From assembly GCF_000422965.1 (NCBI RefSeq), contig NZ_AUHB01000010.1, positions 119,915 through 183,914 of the forward strand: a stretch of DNA of 64,000 nt, read 5' to 3'. Within the stretch, counting starts at the first letter, position 1. Every line of letters starts with the position of its first letter. Origin of the DNA: Pleomorphomonas oryzae DSM 16300 (GTDB taxonomy: Bacteria > Pseudomonadota > Alphaproteobacteria > Rhizobiales > Pleomorphomonadaceae). Made by a program: the position numbers and the translations under genes. Shown here piece after piece: positions 1-8,903 of the stretch. The notes below the pieces were generated by a model, which saw only the letters and a list, made by a program, of their open reading frames with translations, was not told where the DNA came from and did not search any database.

Positions 1-1179
1 GCGACGCGTCGCACCACAGAGCTTCTGGCCAAGGTCGGCCTCAAGGAAAACCCCTCGACGCTGATCACCAACATCGGCGTCGGCAAGCAGCAGCTCGTCG
101 AGATCGCCAAGGCGCTGTCCAAGAAGGTCAAGCTCCTGATCCTTGACGAGCCGACCGCCTCGCTCAACGAGAGCGACTCCAACGCCCTTCTCGATCTCCT
201 CCTGGAGTTCAAGAAGCAGGGCCTCACCTCGATCATCATCTCGCACAAGCTCAACGAGATCTCGCGCGTCGCCGACAAGATCACCGTCTTGCGCGACGGC
301 GCCACCGTCGAGACGCTCGACTGCCATGCCGAGACAATCTCCGAGGCGCGCATCATCCGCGGCATGGTGGGACGTGAACTCAGCGACCGCTTTCCCAAGC
401 GCGTGCCGAAGATCGGCGAGACCATCTTCGAGGTGCGTAACTGGACGGCCTATCACCCGATCCATTCCGACCGGAAGATCTCCAACGGCATCAACCTCAA
501 CGTCAAGCGCGGTGAGGTGGTGGGCATCGCCGGCCTGATGGGCGCCGGCCGTACCGAGTTTGCCATGAGCGTGTTCGGCCACTCCTACGGCCAGAAGATC
601 TCCGGCGAGGTGCTGATCAACGGCAAGCCGGCCGACGTCTCCAACGTCGAGCGGGCGATCAAGTCGGGCCTTGCCTACGTCACCGAGGACCGCAAGCAGC
701 TCGGCCTCGTCCTGATCAACAACGTGATGCACAACACCACGCTGGCCAACCACAAGGGCATCTCGAAGAACTTCGTCATCGACGAGCACACCGAGCGCAA
801 GGCGGCCAACGAATATCGCCAGAAGCTCCGCATCCGCACGCCCAGCATCTATCAGGATGTCGTCAACCTCTCCGGTGGCAACCAGCAGAAGGTCGTCCTG
901 GCCAAGTGGCTGTTTGCCAACCCGGACGTCTTGATCCTCGACGAGCCGACGCGCGGCATCGACGTCGGCGCCAAATACGAGATCTACACCATCGTCAACG
1001 ACCTCGTCGCCGCCGGCAAGGCGGTCATCTTCATCTCCTCGGAAATGCCGGAACTGCTCGGAACCTGCGACCGCATCTACGTCATGAACGAAGGTGCGAT
1101 CGTCGCCGAAATGCCCGTCGCCGAGGCCAGCCAGGAAAACATCATGGGCGCCATCATGCGCTCGGGGGAGAAGGTTTGA
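1..1179 (+). CDS. gguA: Multiple-monosaccharide ABC transporter ATPase (GguA/MmsA type), 5' end cut off by window
   Basis: Reading frame 1 is open from the first base, so only the last 392 residues are present. This is the cytoplasmic ATPase of a CUT2-class sugar importer, which carries two fused nucleotide-binding domains. The first half keeps its signature region (VGKQQ near residue 26) and Walker B ([11 protein letters not shown]). The second half has a degenerate Walker A (GLMGAGRTE), the signature LSGGNQQKV and Walker [15 protein letters not shown]. This pattern is typical of the RbsA/XylG/MmsA family. The stop codon overlaps the start of the downstream permease (TGATG), so the two are translationally coupled. 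In Rhizobiales this ATPase normally sits between chvE (binding protein) and gguB. The sugar cannot be read from the sequence; arabinose, galactose, glucose or xylose are typical for the family. Confidence 0.9.
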   Translation, partial: ATRRTTELLAKVGLKENPSTLITNIGVGKQQLVEIAKALSKKVKLLILDEPTASLNESDSNALLDLLLEFKKQGLTSIIISHKLNEISRVADKITVLRDGATVETLDCHAETISEARIIRGMVGRELSDRFPKRVPKIGETIFEVRNWTAYHPIHSDRKISNGINLNVKRGEVVGIAGLMGAGRTEFAMSVFGHSYGQKISGEVLINGKPADVSNVERAIKSGLAYVTEDRKQLGLVLINNVMHNTTLANHKGISKNFVIDEHTERKAANEYRQKLRIRTPSIYQDVVNLSGGNQQKVVLAKWLFANPDVLILDEPTRGIDVGAKYEIYTIVNDLVAAGKAVIFISSEMPELLGTCDRIYVMNEGAIVAEMPVAEASQENIMGAIMRSGEKV

Positions 1180-2375
1180 TGTCCAGCGTAAATCCGCCCG
1201 TGGCGGAAGGAACTGACGGGTCACTCATGTCCGTACTCCGGCGCAACGCCAAGGATTACGGCATGCTCATCGCGCTGATCGCGGTGATGGTGTTCTTCCA
1301 GGTCATCACCGGCGGCGTACTGTTCATGCCGGTCAACCTGACCAATCTGGTGCTGCAGAACTCCTTCGTCGTCATCATGGCGCTCGGCATGTTGCTGGTG
1401 ATCATTGCCGGCCATATCGACCTCTCCGTCGGCTCGATCGTCGGCGTCATCGGCGCGCTGGCCGCCATCCTGATGATCCGCCTCCAGATCAATCCCTGGG
1501 TCGCCTGCCTCATCTGCCTGATCGCCGGCGGCGCCATTGGCGCGGCGCAGGGCTATTGGGTGGCCTACCACCACATTCCGGCCTTCATCGTCACCCTGGC
1601 CGGCATGCTGATGTTCCGCGGCGTCACATTCTGGATTCTCGGCGGCATCAACATCAGCCCCTTCCCGGCCGAATTCACCAAGCTCTCCACCGGCTTCCTG
1701 CCCAGTCTCGCCAACGTCGGCGGCTTCGACTCGACTGCAGTGATTCTCACCCTGTTGCTGGTGGCCGCCTTCGTTCGCGGATCGATCCTGGGCCGCAAGA
1801 ACGACGAAGCGCATGGCGAGGACGTTCTGCCGATGCCGGTCTTCCTGGTGCAGACAACCGTCGTCGCGGCGATCATGCTGTTCTTCGGCTACCAGTTGGC
1901 GGTCTACAAAGGCATTCCCAACATCCTCATCATCATGGGCGCCATGGTCGGTGCCTATTATTTCCTGACGACACGCACCACCATCGGTCGTTCCATCTAC
2001 GCGCTCGGCGGCAACGAGAAGGCGACGCGGCTCTCCGGTATCAACACCAACCGCTATTCCTTCTATACGTTCATCAACATGGGCGTCATGGCGGCCTTTG
2101 CCGGTCTGATCGTCGCCGCCCGACTCAATTCGTCGACGCCCAAGGCCGGCACCGGTTTCGAGATGGACTGCATCGCCGCCTGCTATATCGGCGGCGCCTC
2201 GACCACCGGCGGCGTCGGCCGGGTGACCGGCGCGGTGGTCGGCGCCTTCATCATGGGCGTGCTGAACAACGGCATGTCGATCATGGGCCTCGGCATCGAC
2301 TTCCAGCAGATGGTCAAGGGTGCCGTCCTGCTCGCCGCTGTCGTCTTCGACCTCTACAATAAAAACAAGGGGTGA
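1179..2375 (+). CDS. gguB: Multiple-monosaccharide ABC transporter permease (GguB/MmsB type)
   Basis: A 398-residue inner-membrane permease of the BPD_transp_2 (RbsC/XylH-like) family. About ten hydrophobic segments are visible, including MLIALIAVMVFFQVITGGVL, FVVIMALGMLLVIIAGHIDLS and AVILTLLLVAAF. The family-typical GHIDLSVGS segment follows the second helix and GRSIYALGGNEKATRLSGI lies in the last third. A hydrophilic insertion near residues 205-225 separates the two halves, as in the longer GguB/XylH permeases. The start ATG overlaps the ATPase stop by one base. A strong rho-independent terminator follows at 2413-2438, so this is the last gene of the transcript. Confidence 0.9.
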   Translation: MSSVNPPVAEGTDGSLMSVLRRNAKDYGMLIALIAVMVFFQVITGGVLFMPVNLTNLVLQNSFVVIMALGMLLVIIAGHIDLSVGSIVGVIGALAAILMIRLQINPWVACLICLIAGGAIGAAQGYWVAYHHIPAFIVTLAGMLMFRGVTFWILGGINISPFPAEFTKLSTGFLPSLANVGGFDSTAVILTLLLVAAFVRGSILGRKNDEAHGEDVLPMPVFLVQTTVVAAIMLFFGYQLAVYKGIPNILIIMGAMVGAYYFLTTRTTIGRSIYALGGNEKATRLSGINTNRYSFYTFINMGVMAAFAGLIVAARLNSSTPKAGTGFEMDCIAACYIGGASTTGGVGRVTGAVVGAFIMGVLNNGMSIMGLGIDFQQMVKGAVLLAAVVFDLYNKNKG

Positions 2376-2412
2376 TACCTCACGCCTCCAGCCCCGATCC
2401 TCCAGCAACCTC

Positions 2413-2438
2413 AGCGGGGCCGAAAGGCTCCGCTTTTT
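2413..2438 (+). terminator. Rho-independent terminator of the sugar ABC operon
   Basis: Nine-base stem AGCGGGGCC / GGCTCCGCT (one G-T pair) with a GAAA tetraloop, followed by five T. It lies 38 bases after the permease stop. Confidence 0.85.
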
Positions 2439-2443
2439 CATGC

Positions 2444-2476
2444 AAAAACGCCCCGGCACCGGGTGCCAGGGCGTTT
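2444..2476 (-). terminator. Terminator of the DUF1127 gene
   Basis: Read on the minus strand, a GC-rich stem (AAACGCC..TGGCACC pairing with GGTGCC.GGGCGTTT) ends in a T run (complement of the A run 2444-2448). It lies just beyond the stop of the DUF1127 gene and back to back with the plus-strand terminator. Confidence 0.75.
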
Positions 2477-2499
2477 CAATTCGCTTGCGTTTTAGTCCG

Positions 2500-2736
2500 T
2501 CAGGCGGCGCGCTGATGCGGCGGCATGCGCAGATTGGCCACCGGCTCCCAGACCGAACGGTCGAGTTCCCGCTCGGCGGTCTCGCGGCAGAAGCCGACAT
2601 CATCGAGCAGATACGGGTCTTCGACCAGCCGCTGCAGGTCATGCCGAAGCAGGCTGCGCTTGCGCCACTGCCGATAGAGCTGACCGATATTGAAAGTGCT
2701 ACCGGCCCACTGACGGAGGGACATCGAGTTGATCAT
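2500..2736 (-). CDS. DUF1127 family small protein (YjiS-like)
   Basis: A 78-residue basic protein. Its C-terminal two thirds match the DUF1127 pattern: a Trp-Arg-rich helix (YRQWRKRSLLRHDLQRL) followed by D-P-Y-L-L-D-D-V-G-F-C-R-E. This is the usual 'L.DIG..R' ending of the family. The start at 2736 is chosen because a GGAG lies seven bases upstream; an in-frame upstream extension to 2859 has no ribosome site and looks unlike the family. Members in alphaproteobacteria are small and often stress- or phosphate-responsive, and some act as RNA-binding modulators. No specific role can be read here. It stands alone, with its own terminator. Confidence 0.75.
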   Translation of the reverse strand: MINSMSLRQWAGSTFNIGQLYRQWRKRSLLRHDLQRLVEDPYLLDDVGFCRETAERELDRSVWEPVANLRMPPHQRAA

Positions 2737-3076
2737 GATTGAACTCCGTACTGTTCGCTTGAGCTCTATATGCCGATGCCGACCCGCCCCTTCAAACGCC
2801 TTTTTTGCCCACTTGACGTTCCAAAAACTCAACCGTAAACAAATGCTTACCAAGGACATCCGATCGACCGCGCCACGGCCGGCACACCCTAAGGGAAACT
2901 GCGTGGAAAGCCGTCATATTTCTGACAAAACTGACCTTTTCGCCTTTAAATCTACGGGATTTGCGGGATGGTAAAGCACCGCTGATACCTTGGTCGAAAG
3001 GTGCCTTCCACAAGACTCCGCGGCGCCATGCCGTGCATGAAAATCAACCGGACCTCATTTTGCGGGAGCGCCCAGC
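2737..3076. other. Intergenic region between DUF1127 gene and lysR gene
   Basis: This is the divergent promoter region for the two flanking genes, locally A+T-richer around 2810-2960. I see no supported ORF, RNA gene or long repeat. GGGAG at 3064-3068 is the ribosome site of the downstream GTG start. Confidence 0.5.
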
Positions 3077-3976
3077 GTGGCCGTCCATCGCCTGCCCAGC
3101 CTCAACGCCCTCAAGGCTTTCGAAAGCGTCGCCCGCCTCGGCGCGCTCAACCGCGCCGCCGAGGAGCTCAACGTCACCGAGAGCGCCGTCAGCCGACAGA
3201 TCAGGGCGCTGGAGGACGATCTGCGCGTCGAGCTGTTCCGCCGCGTCCATCGCGGCGTGCGCCTGTCGCCGGAGGGCGAACAGCTGGCGCTGTCGCTCGG
3301 CACCGCCTTCGAGGCGATCCGGCGCGGCGTCGAGCATATCCGCGCCCGCCCCGGCGTCGTCCGCGTCCGCACACCACCCACCTTCGGCGCCCGCTGGCTG
3401 CTGCCGCGCCTCAGAAGCTTCGAGACGGCCAACCCCGACCTGACGGTGCGCGTATCCGTCCTATGGGAGAACATGGACCCCAGCGACGTCGAGAACGACG
3501 TCGGCATTCTCTACGAGTCGCGCCAGTGGCAGCCGGAGGAACTGGTGCCTTTCCTGATGGAGCGGCTGACGCCCGTCTGCTCGCCCGCCTATTACCAGAC
3601 GGTCGCCCACCTGGAACCGCTGGAGCAGTTGCGCCGCGGCCAGATCCTGCACTGCTCCGGTATGGCCGACTGGCAGCGCTGGGTGGCCCGCGCCTTCGGC
3701 GATGACGAAGTGGACGTCGAGCACGGCGAGACCTTCGACACCATGGACACCGCGCTGCGCGCCGCCGAGGCGGGGCGCGGCTTTGCCATGGCCGACCTCT
3801 CCATGATCAACGACGATCTCGGCCTCGGCCGCCTGGTGGCGCCCTTCCGCATCATCGCCCCCGGCGTCGACAACTTCTATCTCGTCCGCCGCGACCGCCT
3901 GCGGCCGAAGCCGGAAGTCACGCGCTTCGTCGAATGGCTCTACGCCCAGGTCGAGGAGATGAACGAGGGACGCTAG
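3077..3976 (+). CDS. LysR family transcriptional regulator, GcvA-like
   Basis: 299 residues with a GTG start and a GGGAG motif at 3064-3068. The N-terminal winged helix (about residues 5-65) carries RLPSLNALKAFESVARLGAL, then the recognition helix AAEELNVTESAVSRQIRALE. That opening (LPSLNALRAFEAAARH-like) is typical of the GcvA/AmpR branch. The rest is a periplasmic-binding-fold effector domain (about 90-290). GcvA proteins control glycine cleavage or beta-lactamase-type targets, but the effector cannot be inferred here. LysR proteins usually act on a neighbour. The downstream NRPS begins about 175 bases later on the same strand and is a possible target, though the gap may hold its own promoter. 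Confidence 0.85.
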   Translation: MAVHRLPSLNALKAFESVARLGALNRAAEELNVTESAVSRQIRALEDDLRVELFRRVHRGVRLSPEGEQLALSLGTAFEAIRRGVEHIRARPGVVRVRTPPTFGARWLLPRLRSFETANPDLTVRVSVLWENMDPSDVENDVGILYESRQWQPEELVPFLMERLTPVCSPAYYQTVAHLEPLEQLRRGQILHCSGMADWQRWVARAFGDDEVDVEHGETFDTMDTALRAAEAGRGFAMADLSMINDDLGLGRLVAPFRIIAPGVDNFYLVRRDRLRPKPEVTRFVEWLYAQVEEMNEGR

Positions 3977-4152
3977 TACTTCTTGGCTCCCCCACCTAAA
4001 ATGCACTTTCCTTTTCGCAGAACTACGCGTAGGGCGCCTGCACGACAGCACCGGCTGAAACGCCCGTCGAACGATTCGGATGCCCGGCGCCGACAAGATT
4101 GTGTCACTGTTGGACGTCGCTTTGCCGGCCACGGCACATGCAGGATTTGGGT

Positions 4153-7100
4153 ATGAACGACGCAGAAGTTTATTTGCTCAGCCTCAATCAGCACATCGTG
4201 GAGGGGACGGAGAGCGGCGCGAAGCCGCAGATTCTTTGCGGCCCTGACTCGCCACGCGCCGGCCAGCCGGGAGAACGTCTATCCCGCGTCTTCGAGGGGC
4301 TCGCCGATACCTACGATGCCGCGACGGCCGTCATCGACAACGGCCGCGTCTGGACCTATCGCGAGATGGACGCCGCAGCGAACCGCTTCGCGCGTCTGCT
4401 CGCCGATCGCGGCGTCAAGCCCGGCGATCGCGTCGCTCTGTTGCTCGACCGCTCCGCCGAGACCTATATCGCCATCCTCGCCGTGATGAAGGCGGGGGCA
4501 GCCTACGTGCCGCTTGCCCTGGCCTTCCCCGAGGAGCGCATGTCGCTCATCATCGAGGACGCCGGCGTCAGCCTCGTCGTCACCATTGCCGACCATGCGG
4601 CACGCGCCGCCGGGCTTTCCGTTCCCCATCTGGTGATCGCGGCCGATAGTCCGGAAGCCGCCGGTTACCCCGATACCCCGCTCGAGGTCGCCGGGTCTGA
4701 CGACGAGATCTGCTACATTCTCTACACGTCCGGCACGACGGGGCGGCCCAAGGGTGTAGCCGTAAGCCACCAGAGCATATGCAACTTCGTCCGCGTCGCC
4801 GCCGATGCCTACGGCTACCGGCCCGATGACCGCATCTATCAGGGCATGACCGTCGCCTTCGACTTCTCTACTGAGGAAATCTGGGTGCCGTTCGTCGCCG
4901 GTGCAACCGTCGTTCCCGCGCCGGGCCGCATGACGCTGATTGGCGAAGAGCTCGCAGACTTCCTTCGCGCCAACGCCATCACCTGCATGGCCTGCTCGCC
5001 GACGCTCCTCTCCTCGATCGAGAGCGACGTGCCAAGCCTTCGCGCCATCCTGGTTGGCGGCGAGGCCTGCCCGCACAACCTCGTGACGCGCTGGTCGCGA
5101 CCCGGTCGCCAGATCCTCAATACCTACGGCCCGACCGAGGCAACTGTGACGGCCACCATGTGTTACCTGACGCCCGAGCGTCCGGTGACCATTGGCGCAC
5201 CGCTTCCGACCTATTCCATCGTCATTCTCGATGCCGAGTCGCCGCAGCTCACGGCGCCGGGCGAGCTTGGCGAAATCGGCATCGCCGGCATCGGCGTTGC
5301 GATCGGCTATCTCAACCGTCCGGACCTGACGGCCCAGAAGTTCATTCAGGACTTCATCGGCCTGCCGAACAATCCCTCGCAGCGCATCTACCGCACGGGC
5401 GATCTTGGGCGCATCAATGCCGACGGCGAGATCGAGTACCACGGCCGCATCGACACGCAGGTCAAGATCCGCGGCTACCGCATTGAGCTGGGCGAAATCG
5501 AGGCTGCCTTGTTGGACCAGCCAAGCATAGCGCAGGCTGCAGTCACAACCTGGAAAATCGAGCCCGATCGCATCGAGCTGGTGGGCTATTATGCCGTGAA
5601 GTCCGGCATGGCTCCCATTGCCCGCGGCGACCTCGTCAACGAGTTGCGCCGCCGCCTGCCCGACTACATGGTGCCCTCCTTCCTGGAGGAGTTGGCGGCT
5701 CTGCCGATGACCGTATCGGACAAGGTGGATACCCGCCGGCTGCCGAAGCCCACCAGCCTGCGGCTAACCACCGAGCGCAAGGAAATCCTGCCTTCAACGG
5801 ATGACGAACGCTTCCTGACGGAGGCGCTGCGCGACGTGCTGAAGATGGACGACATCTACGTCGAGGATCATTTCTTCAACGACCTCGGTGCCAATTCGCT
5901 GCTGATGGCCCGCTTCTGCGCCCGGCTGCGCGCACGCAAGGAGTGGGCGACCACCTCCATGCGCGACATCTATCTGCATCCGACGGTGGCCGACCTGGCC
6001 CGCCACCTTCGTGGACCGGAAGAAGTGTCTGCGGCAGCCGAGGAAGTCTGCCTCACGCACCGCGCATCGAACTTCGCCTACTGGGCCTGCGGAGCCGCGC
6101 AGCTCGCCTTCTTCGGCCTTTACAGCTACCTCGACCTCTGGCTGCTGAACTACGGTCTCGACTGGGTCTACGACATGCTCGACGACCCGTTTCAGCTCTA
6201 CCTGCGCTGCGCACTCCTTTCCGCCGCCGTGTTCTTCGGTATGTCCGGCTTCGCCATCGCCGTGAAGTGGCTGTTGATCGGTCGCTGGAAGGCGGAAAGC
6301 TTTCCAATCTGGGGGCCACGCTACTACCGCTTCTGGCTGGTCAAGACACTGATCCGTACCGCCCCGGTCGTCCTCTTTCGTGGCAGCCCGCTCTACAGCC
6401 TTTACCTGCGCCTGCTCGGCGCGCGACTCGGTCGCAGCACGACCATCGAATGCCGGGCGATTCCGGTCTGTACCGATCTCATTTCCATTGGCGCGAACAC
6501 GATCCTACGCAAGGAATCGACGATACTCGGCTATCGCGCCCAGGCCGGCTATATCCATACCGGCCCGATTTCCATCGGCCGCGGCGCCTTTGTCGGCATC
6601 GGCAGCATGGTCGACATCGATACCTCGATCGGCGACCGCGCCCAACTCGGCCATGCCTCCTCGCTGCAGCGTGGGCAGCATATTCCCAATGATGCGCACT
6701 GGCACGGTTCGCCGGCCAGCGAGACCACGGCCGACTACTGCAAGGTGCCAGTGGTCACGCTCCCCAAACTGCGACGCATCCTCTACGAGGCGGTGCAGCT
6801 CGTTACCCTTTTCGTTGTCGTGACGCCGCTTCCGCTGTGGTTCCACAGCTTCTGGACGAACGTCAGTGACGACTATCAGGAGACAATCGGTATCGTCGCC
6901 ATCGGCACGACCGTCACGCTGCTCGGGATCATCCTCGGCCTGCTCTTTGCTGCCCTCGTGCTGCCGCGCCTGTTCAGTCTCGTGCTGAAACCCAACCGCA
7001 CCTACCAGCTCTATGGCTTTCATTTCTGGCTGCAATCCATCATCGAGGTCTCGACCAACGCGCGCCTGCTCAACCTGATATTCGGCGACAGTTCCGCCAT

Positions 7101-8193
7101 CGTCCGCTACATCCGGGCGCTTGGTTGGAAGCTGAACAAGGTGGTGCAGACCGGCTCGAACTTCGGCAGCAACCAGCAGCAGGACAACCCGCTGTTTTGC
7201 GAGATCGGTTCCGGCACCATGGTGTCGGACGGCCTTTACATGATCAACGCCCACAAGTCGGCTTCCGCCTTCAGGCTGGAGCACACCAAGGTCGGCGAGC
7301 GCAATTACTTCGGCAACAACATCTACTATCCGCCGGATGGCCGGACTGGAGACAACGTGCTTCTGGGCACCAAGACGATGGTGCCGATCGACGGACCTCT
7401 GCGCGCGAATACCGGTCTGCTCGGTTCCCCATCCTTCGAGATCCCACGCATGGTCAAGCGGGACAGGGAACTCATCCAGGGTGTCAGCGAAGACGACCGC
7501 CGCGCCCGCCTGCCGCACAAGAACCGGCACAACCTTGTCACCGCGCTGATGTTCGTTGCGGTGCAATGGATGATGCTGTTCGTCACGCTGGCGATCTGGG
7601 ATCGGGCGCTGAACTACTACACGGAATGGGCGGAGGTGGCGCTGTTCGTTGCCTTCGTTCTGACGGCGGCCATCGTCATCCCCATCCACATTTTTGTCGA
7701 ATGGGCGAGCATGGGCTTCCGCAGGCTGCAACCGCGCACGGACACCATCTACGACGTTGCCTTCTGGTGTCACGAGCGTCACTGGAAGCTGTCGGATTCA
7801 TTCGTCCTGCAACTCTTTGCCGGCACCCCATTCCGCCCCATGCTCCTACGGGCGCTCGGAACGAAGGTCGGCAAGCGCGTCTACGACGGCGGAGCCAATC
7901 TCACGGAGCGGTCGCTGGTGGAGATCGGCGACGATGCGACGCTTAACGAGGGATGTGTCCTTCAGGCGCACTCGCTGGAGGAAGGCGTCTTCAAGTCGGA
8001 TTATATCCGGATCGGTAATGGCTGCACGCTCAGCCCCACCGCCTTCGTTCACTACGGGGTCACCATGGGCGACGGTTCGATCGCCGATGTCGACTGCTTC
8101 GTGATGAAGGGCGAGAGCCTAGAGCCAAACTCAATCTGGCGCGGGAATCCCGCCAAACTTCACGGCTTCGTCAAGCCGATCGTGGACGAATGA
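4153..8193 (+). CDS. Pls/PosA-type membrane non-ribosomal peptide synthetase (A-T-six TM-three C-terminal domains)
   Basis: A 1346-residue single-module NRPS; the start at 4153 has AGGA seven bases upstream. The adenylation domain spans about residues 40-535: TSGTTGRPKG at 192-201, FDFSTEE around 236-242, NTYGPTEATV at 323-332, YRTGDLGR at 413-420, catalytic Lys524 in SDKVDTRRLP. A carrier domain follows with the phosphopantetheine serine Ser582 in DLGANSLL. There is no condensation or thioesterase domain. The last 700 residues alternate paired hydrophobic helices (about 641-665 and 683-710; 878-902 and 911-940; 1127-1149 and 1162-1184) with three soluble blocks (about 755-870, 1000-1110, 1230-1335). 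Those blocks carry hexapeptide-like repeats (SIGRGAFVGIGSMVDI, KVGERNYFGNNIYYPPDG, EIGDDATLNEGCVL). This A-T-(TM2-C)x3 plan is that of epsilon-poly-L-lysine synthetase. A membrane-bound homopolymer or short-oligomer synthetase of a cationic amino acid is an inference; the substrate is unproven. The overlapping PPTase gene supplies its activator. Confidence 0.9.
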   Translation: MNDAEVYLLSLNQHIVEGTESGAKPQILCGPDSPRAGQPGERLSRVFEGLADTYDAATAVIDNGRVWTYREMDAAANRFARLLADRGVKPGDRVALLLDRSAETYIAILAVMKAGAAYVPLALAFPEERMSLIIEDAGVSLVVTIADHAARAAGLSVPHLVIAADSPEAAGYPDTPLEVAGSDDEICYILYTSGTTGRPKGVAVSHQSICNFVRVAADAYGYRPDDRIYQGMTVAFDFSTEEIWVPFVAGATVVPAPGRMTLIGEELADFLRANAITCMACSPTLLSSIESDVPSLRAILVGGEACPHNLVTRWSRPGRQILNTYGPTEATVTATMCYLTPERPVTIGAPLPTYSIVILDAESPQLTAPGELGEIGIAGIGVAIGYLNRPDLTAQKFIQDFIGLPNNPSQRIYRTGDLGRINADGEIEYHGRIDTQVKIRGYRIELGEIEAALLDQPSIAQAAVTTWKIEPDRIELVGYYAVKSGMAPIARGDLVNELRRRLPDYMVPSFLEELAALPMTVSDKVDTRRLPKPTSLRLTTERKEILPSTDDERFLTEALRDVLKMDDIYVEDHFFNDLGANSLLMARFCARLRARKEWATTSMRDIYLHPTVADLARHLRGPEEVSAAAEEVCLTHRASNFAYWACGAAQLAFFGLYSYLDLWLLNYGLDWVYDMLDDPFQLYLRCALLSAAVFFGMSGFAIAVKWLLIGRWKAESFPIWGPRYYRFWLVKTLIRTAPVVLFRGSPLYSLYLRLLGARLGRSTTIECRAIPVCTDLISIGANTILRKESTILGYRAQAGYIHTGPISIGRGAFVGIGSMVDIDTSIGDRAQLGHASSLQRGQHIPNDAHWHGSPASETTADYCKVPVVTLPKLRRILYEAVQLVTLFVVVTPLPLWFHSFWTNVSDDYQETIGIVAIGTTVTLLGIILGLLFAALVLPRLFSLVLKPNRTYQLYGFHFWLQSIIEVSTNARLLNLIFGDSSAIVRYIRALGWKLNKVVQTGSNFGSNQQQDNPLFCEIGSGTMVSDGLYMINAHKSASAFRLEHTKVGERNYFGNNIYYPPDGRTGDNVLLGTKTMVPIDGPLRANTGLLGSPSFEIPRMVKRDRELIQGVSEDDRRARLPHKNRHNLVTALMFVAVQWMMLFVTLAIWDRALNYYTEWAEVALFVAFVLTAAIVIPIHIFVEWASMGFRRLQPRTDTIYDVAFWCHERHWKLSDSFVLQLFAGTPFRPMLLRALGTKVGKRVYDGGANLTERSLVEIGDDATLNEGCVLQAHSLEEGVFKSDYIRIGNGCTLSPTAFVHYGVTMGDGSIADVDCFVMKGESLEPNSIWRGNPAKLHGFVKPIVDE

Positions 8194-8822
8194 ACGACAA
8201 GGCGGATGAAACCGCGCTACGGGCAGAGATGGGACGGCTTGCCCTGCCGGGCATCCGGGTCGGCTGTCGTATAATCCGCGACGGCGACGAAGCCTTGCTC
8301 CTGCCCGAAGAGGCTGCCGCTATTCCCGCTCGCCACCCCGCAGCCCGACGCGCGAGCGGCACGGCCCGCGCGCTCGCGCGTCACTTGCTGGCGCTCGAAG
8401 GTATAGAGGCGGTTCCCATCGGGCGTTCCAGTGCGGGAGCGCCACTCTGGCCGTCGGGTTTCGTCGGCTCGATCGCCCATGATGAGGAGATGGCGGTCGC
8501 TGCCATTGCTAGGCGTGCCGATACTCTCTCGCTCGGCATCGACACCGAGCCCGCCGAACCGCTACCGGACGACGTTGCCAGCCTTGTCGCGATTCCTGGC
8601 GACGTTCTTGCGGGTATCGCCCCACGCCTCGCGACGCGCCTTCTCTTCAGCGCGAAGGAGGCGGTCTACAAGGCCACCTATCCACTCGACGGGGAAGTCC
8701 TTGGCTACGAACACATTACCGTCGATCTAGCGCGGTGCGAAGCTGTCACCGCGAACGGCCGCAGGATACGGCTATCCCACAGCCTCTTCCCCCGTATTGT
8801 CGTGCTGGCCGTGGCGACCTGA
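8190..8822 (+). CDS. 4'-phosphopantetheinyl transferase (EntD/Sfp class)
   Basis: A 210-residue cytosolic enzyme that transfers phosphopantetheine from CoA to a carrier-protein serine. All three family signatures are present: GSIAHDEE around 95-102 (the GSxTH-like motif), LGIDTEP with metal-binding Asp118 and Glu120, and FSAKEAVYK with Lys156-Glu157 and Lys161. The ATG overlaps the NRPS stop (ATGA), so translation is coupled. The obvious substrate is Ser582 of the upstream synthetase. The length is normal for EntD-type enzymes. No terminator follows; a hairpin repeat begins at the stop codon. Confidence 0.9.
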   Translation: MNDKADETALRAEMGRLALPGIRVGCRIIRDGDEALLLPEEAAAIPARHPAARRASGTARALARHLLALEGIEAVPIGRSSAGAPLWPSGFVGSIAHDEEMAVAAIARRADTLSLGIDTEPAEPLPDDVASLVAIPGDVLAGIAPRLATRLLFSAKEAVYKATYPLDGEVLGYEHITVDLARCEAVTANGRRIRLSHSLFPRIVVLAVAT

Positions 8823-8866
8823 GCAATTTCAGCAAAAGTGGGAACCGGTTTTGCGTCCGAAATTGC
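8823..8866. repeat. Structured intergenic hairpin repeat, copy 1
   Basis: Outer arms GCAATTTC / GAAATTGC (8 bp), inner arms GCAAAA / TTTTGC, loop GTGGGAACCGG, with one unpaired base on the left arm and four (GTCC) on the right. It shares the 19-mer AAAAGTGGGAACCGGTTTT with the copy upstream of uvrC (51384-51402, opposite orientation). The stem sequences differ between copies but pairing is kept. It resembles abundant Rhizobiales intergenic repeats. Confidence 0.7.
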
Positions 8867-8903
8867 GGTGAAACAAAAGAGCTAGAGCATTCCCGGCGAC
8901 GGC

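Noticed and set aside
4153-8193. Reading the synthetase as one module of a classical NRPS assembly line
   Set aside because: No condensation, epimerization or thioesterase domain and no further NRPS or PKS genes nearby; the C-terminal architecture is Pls/PosA-like.
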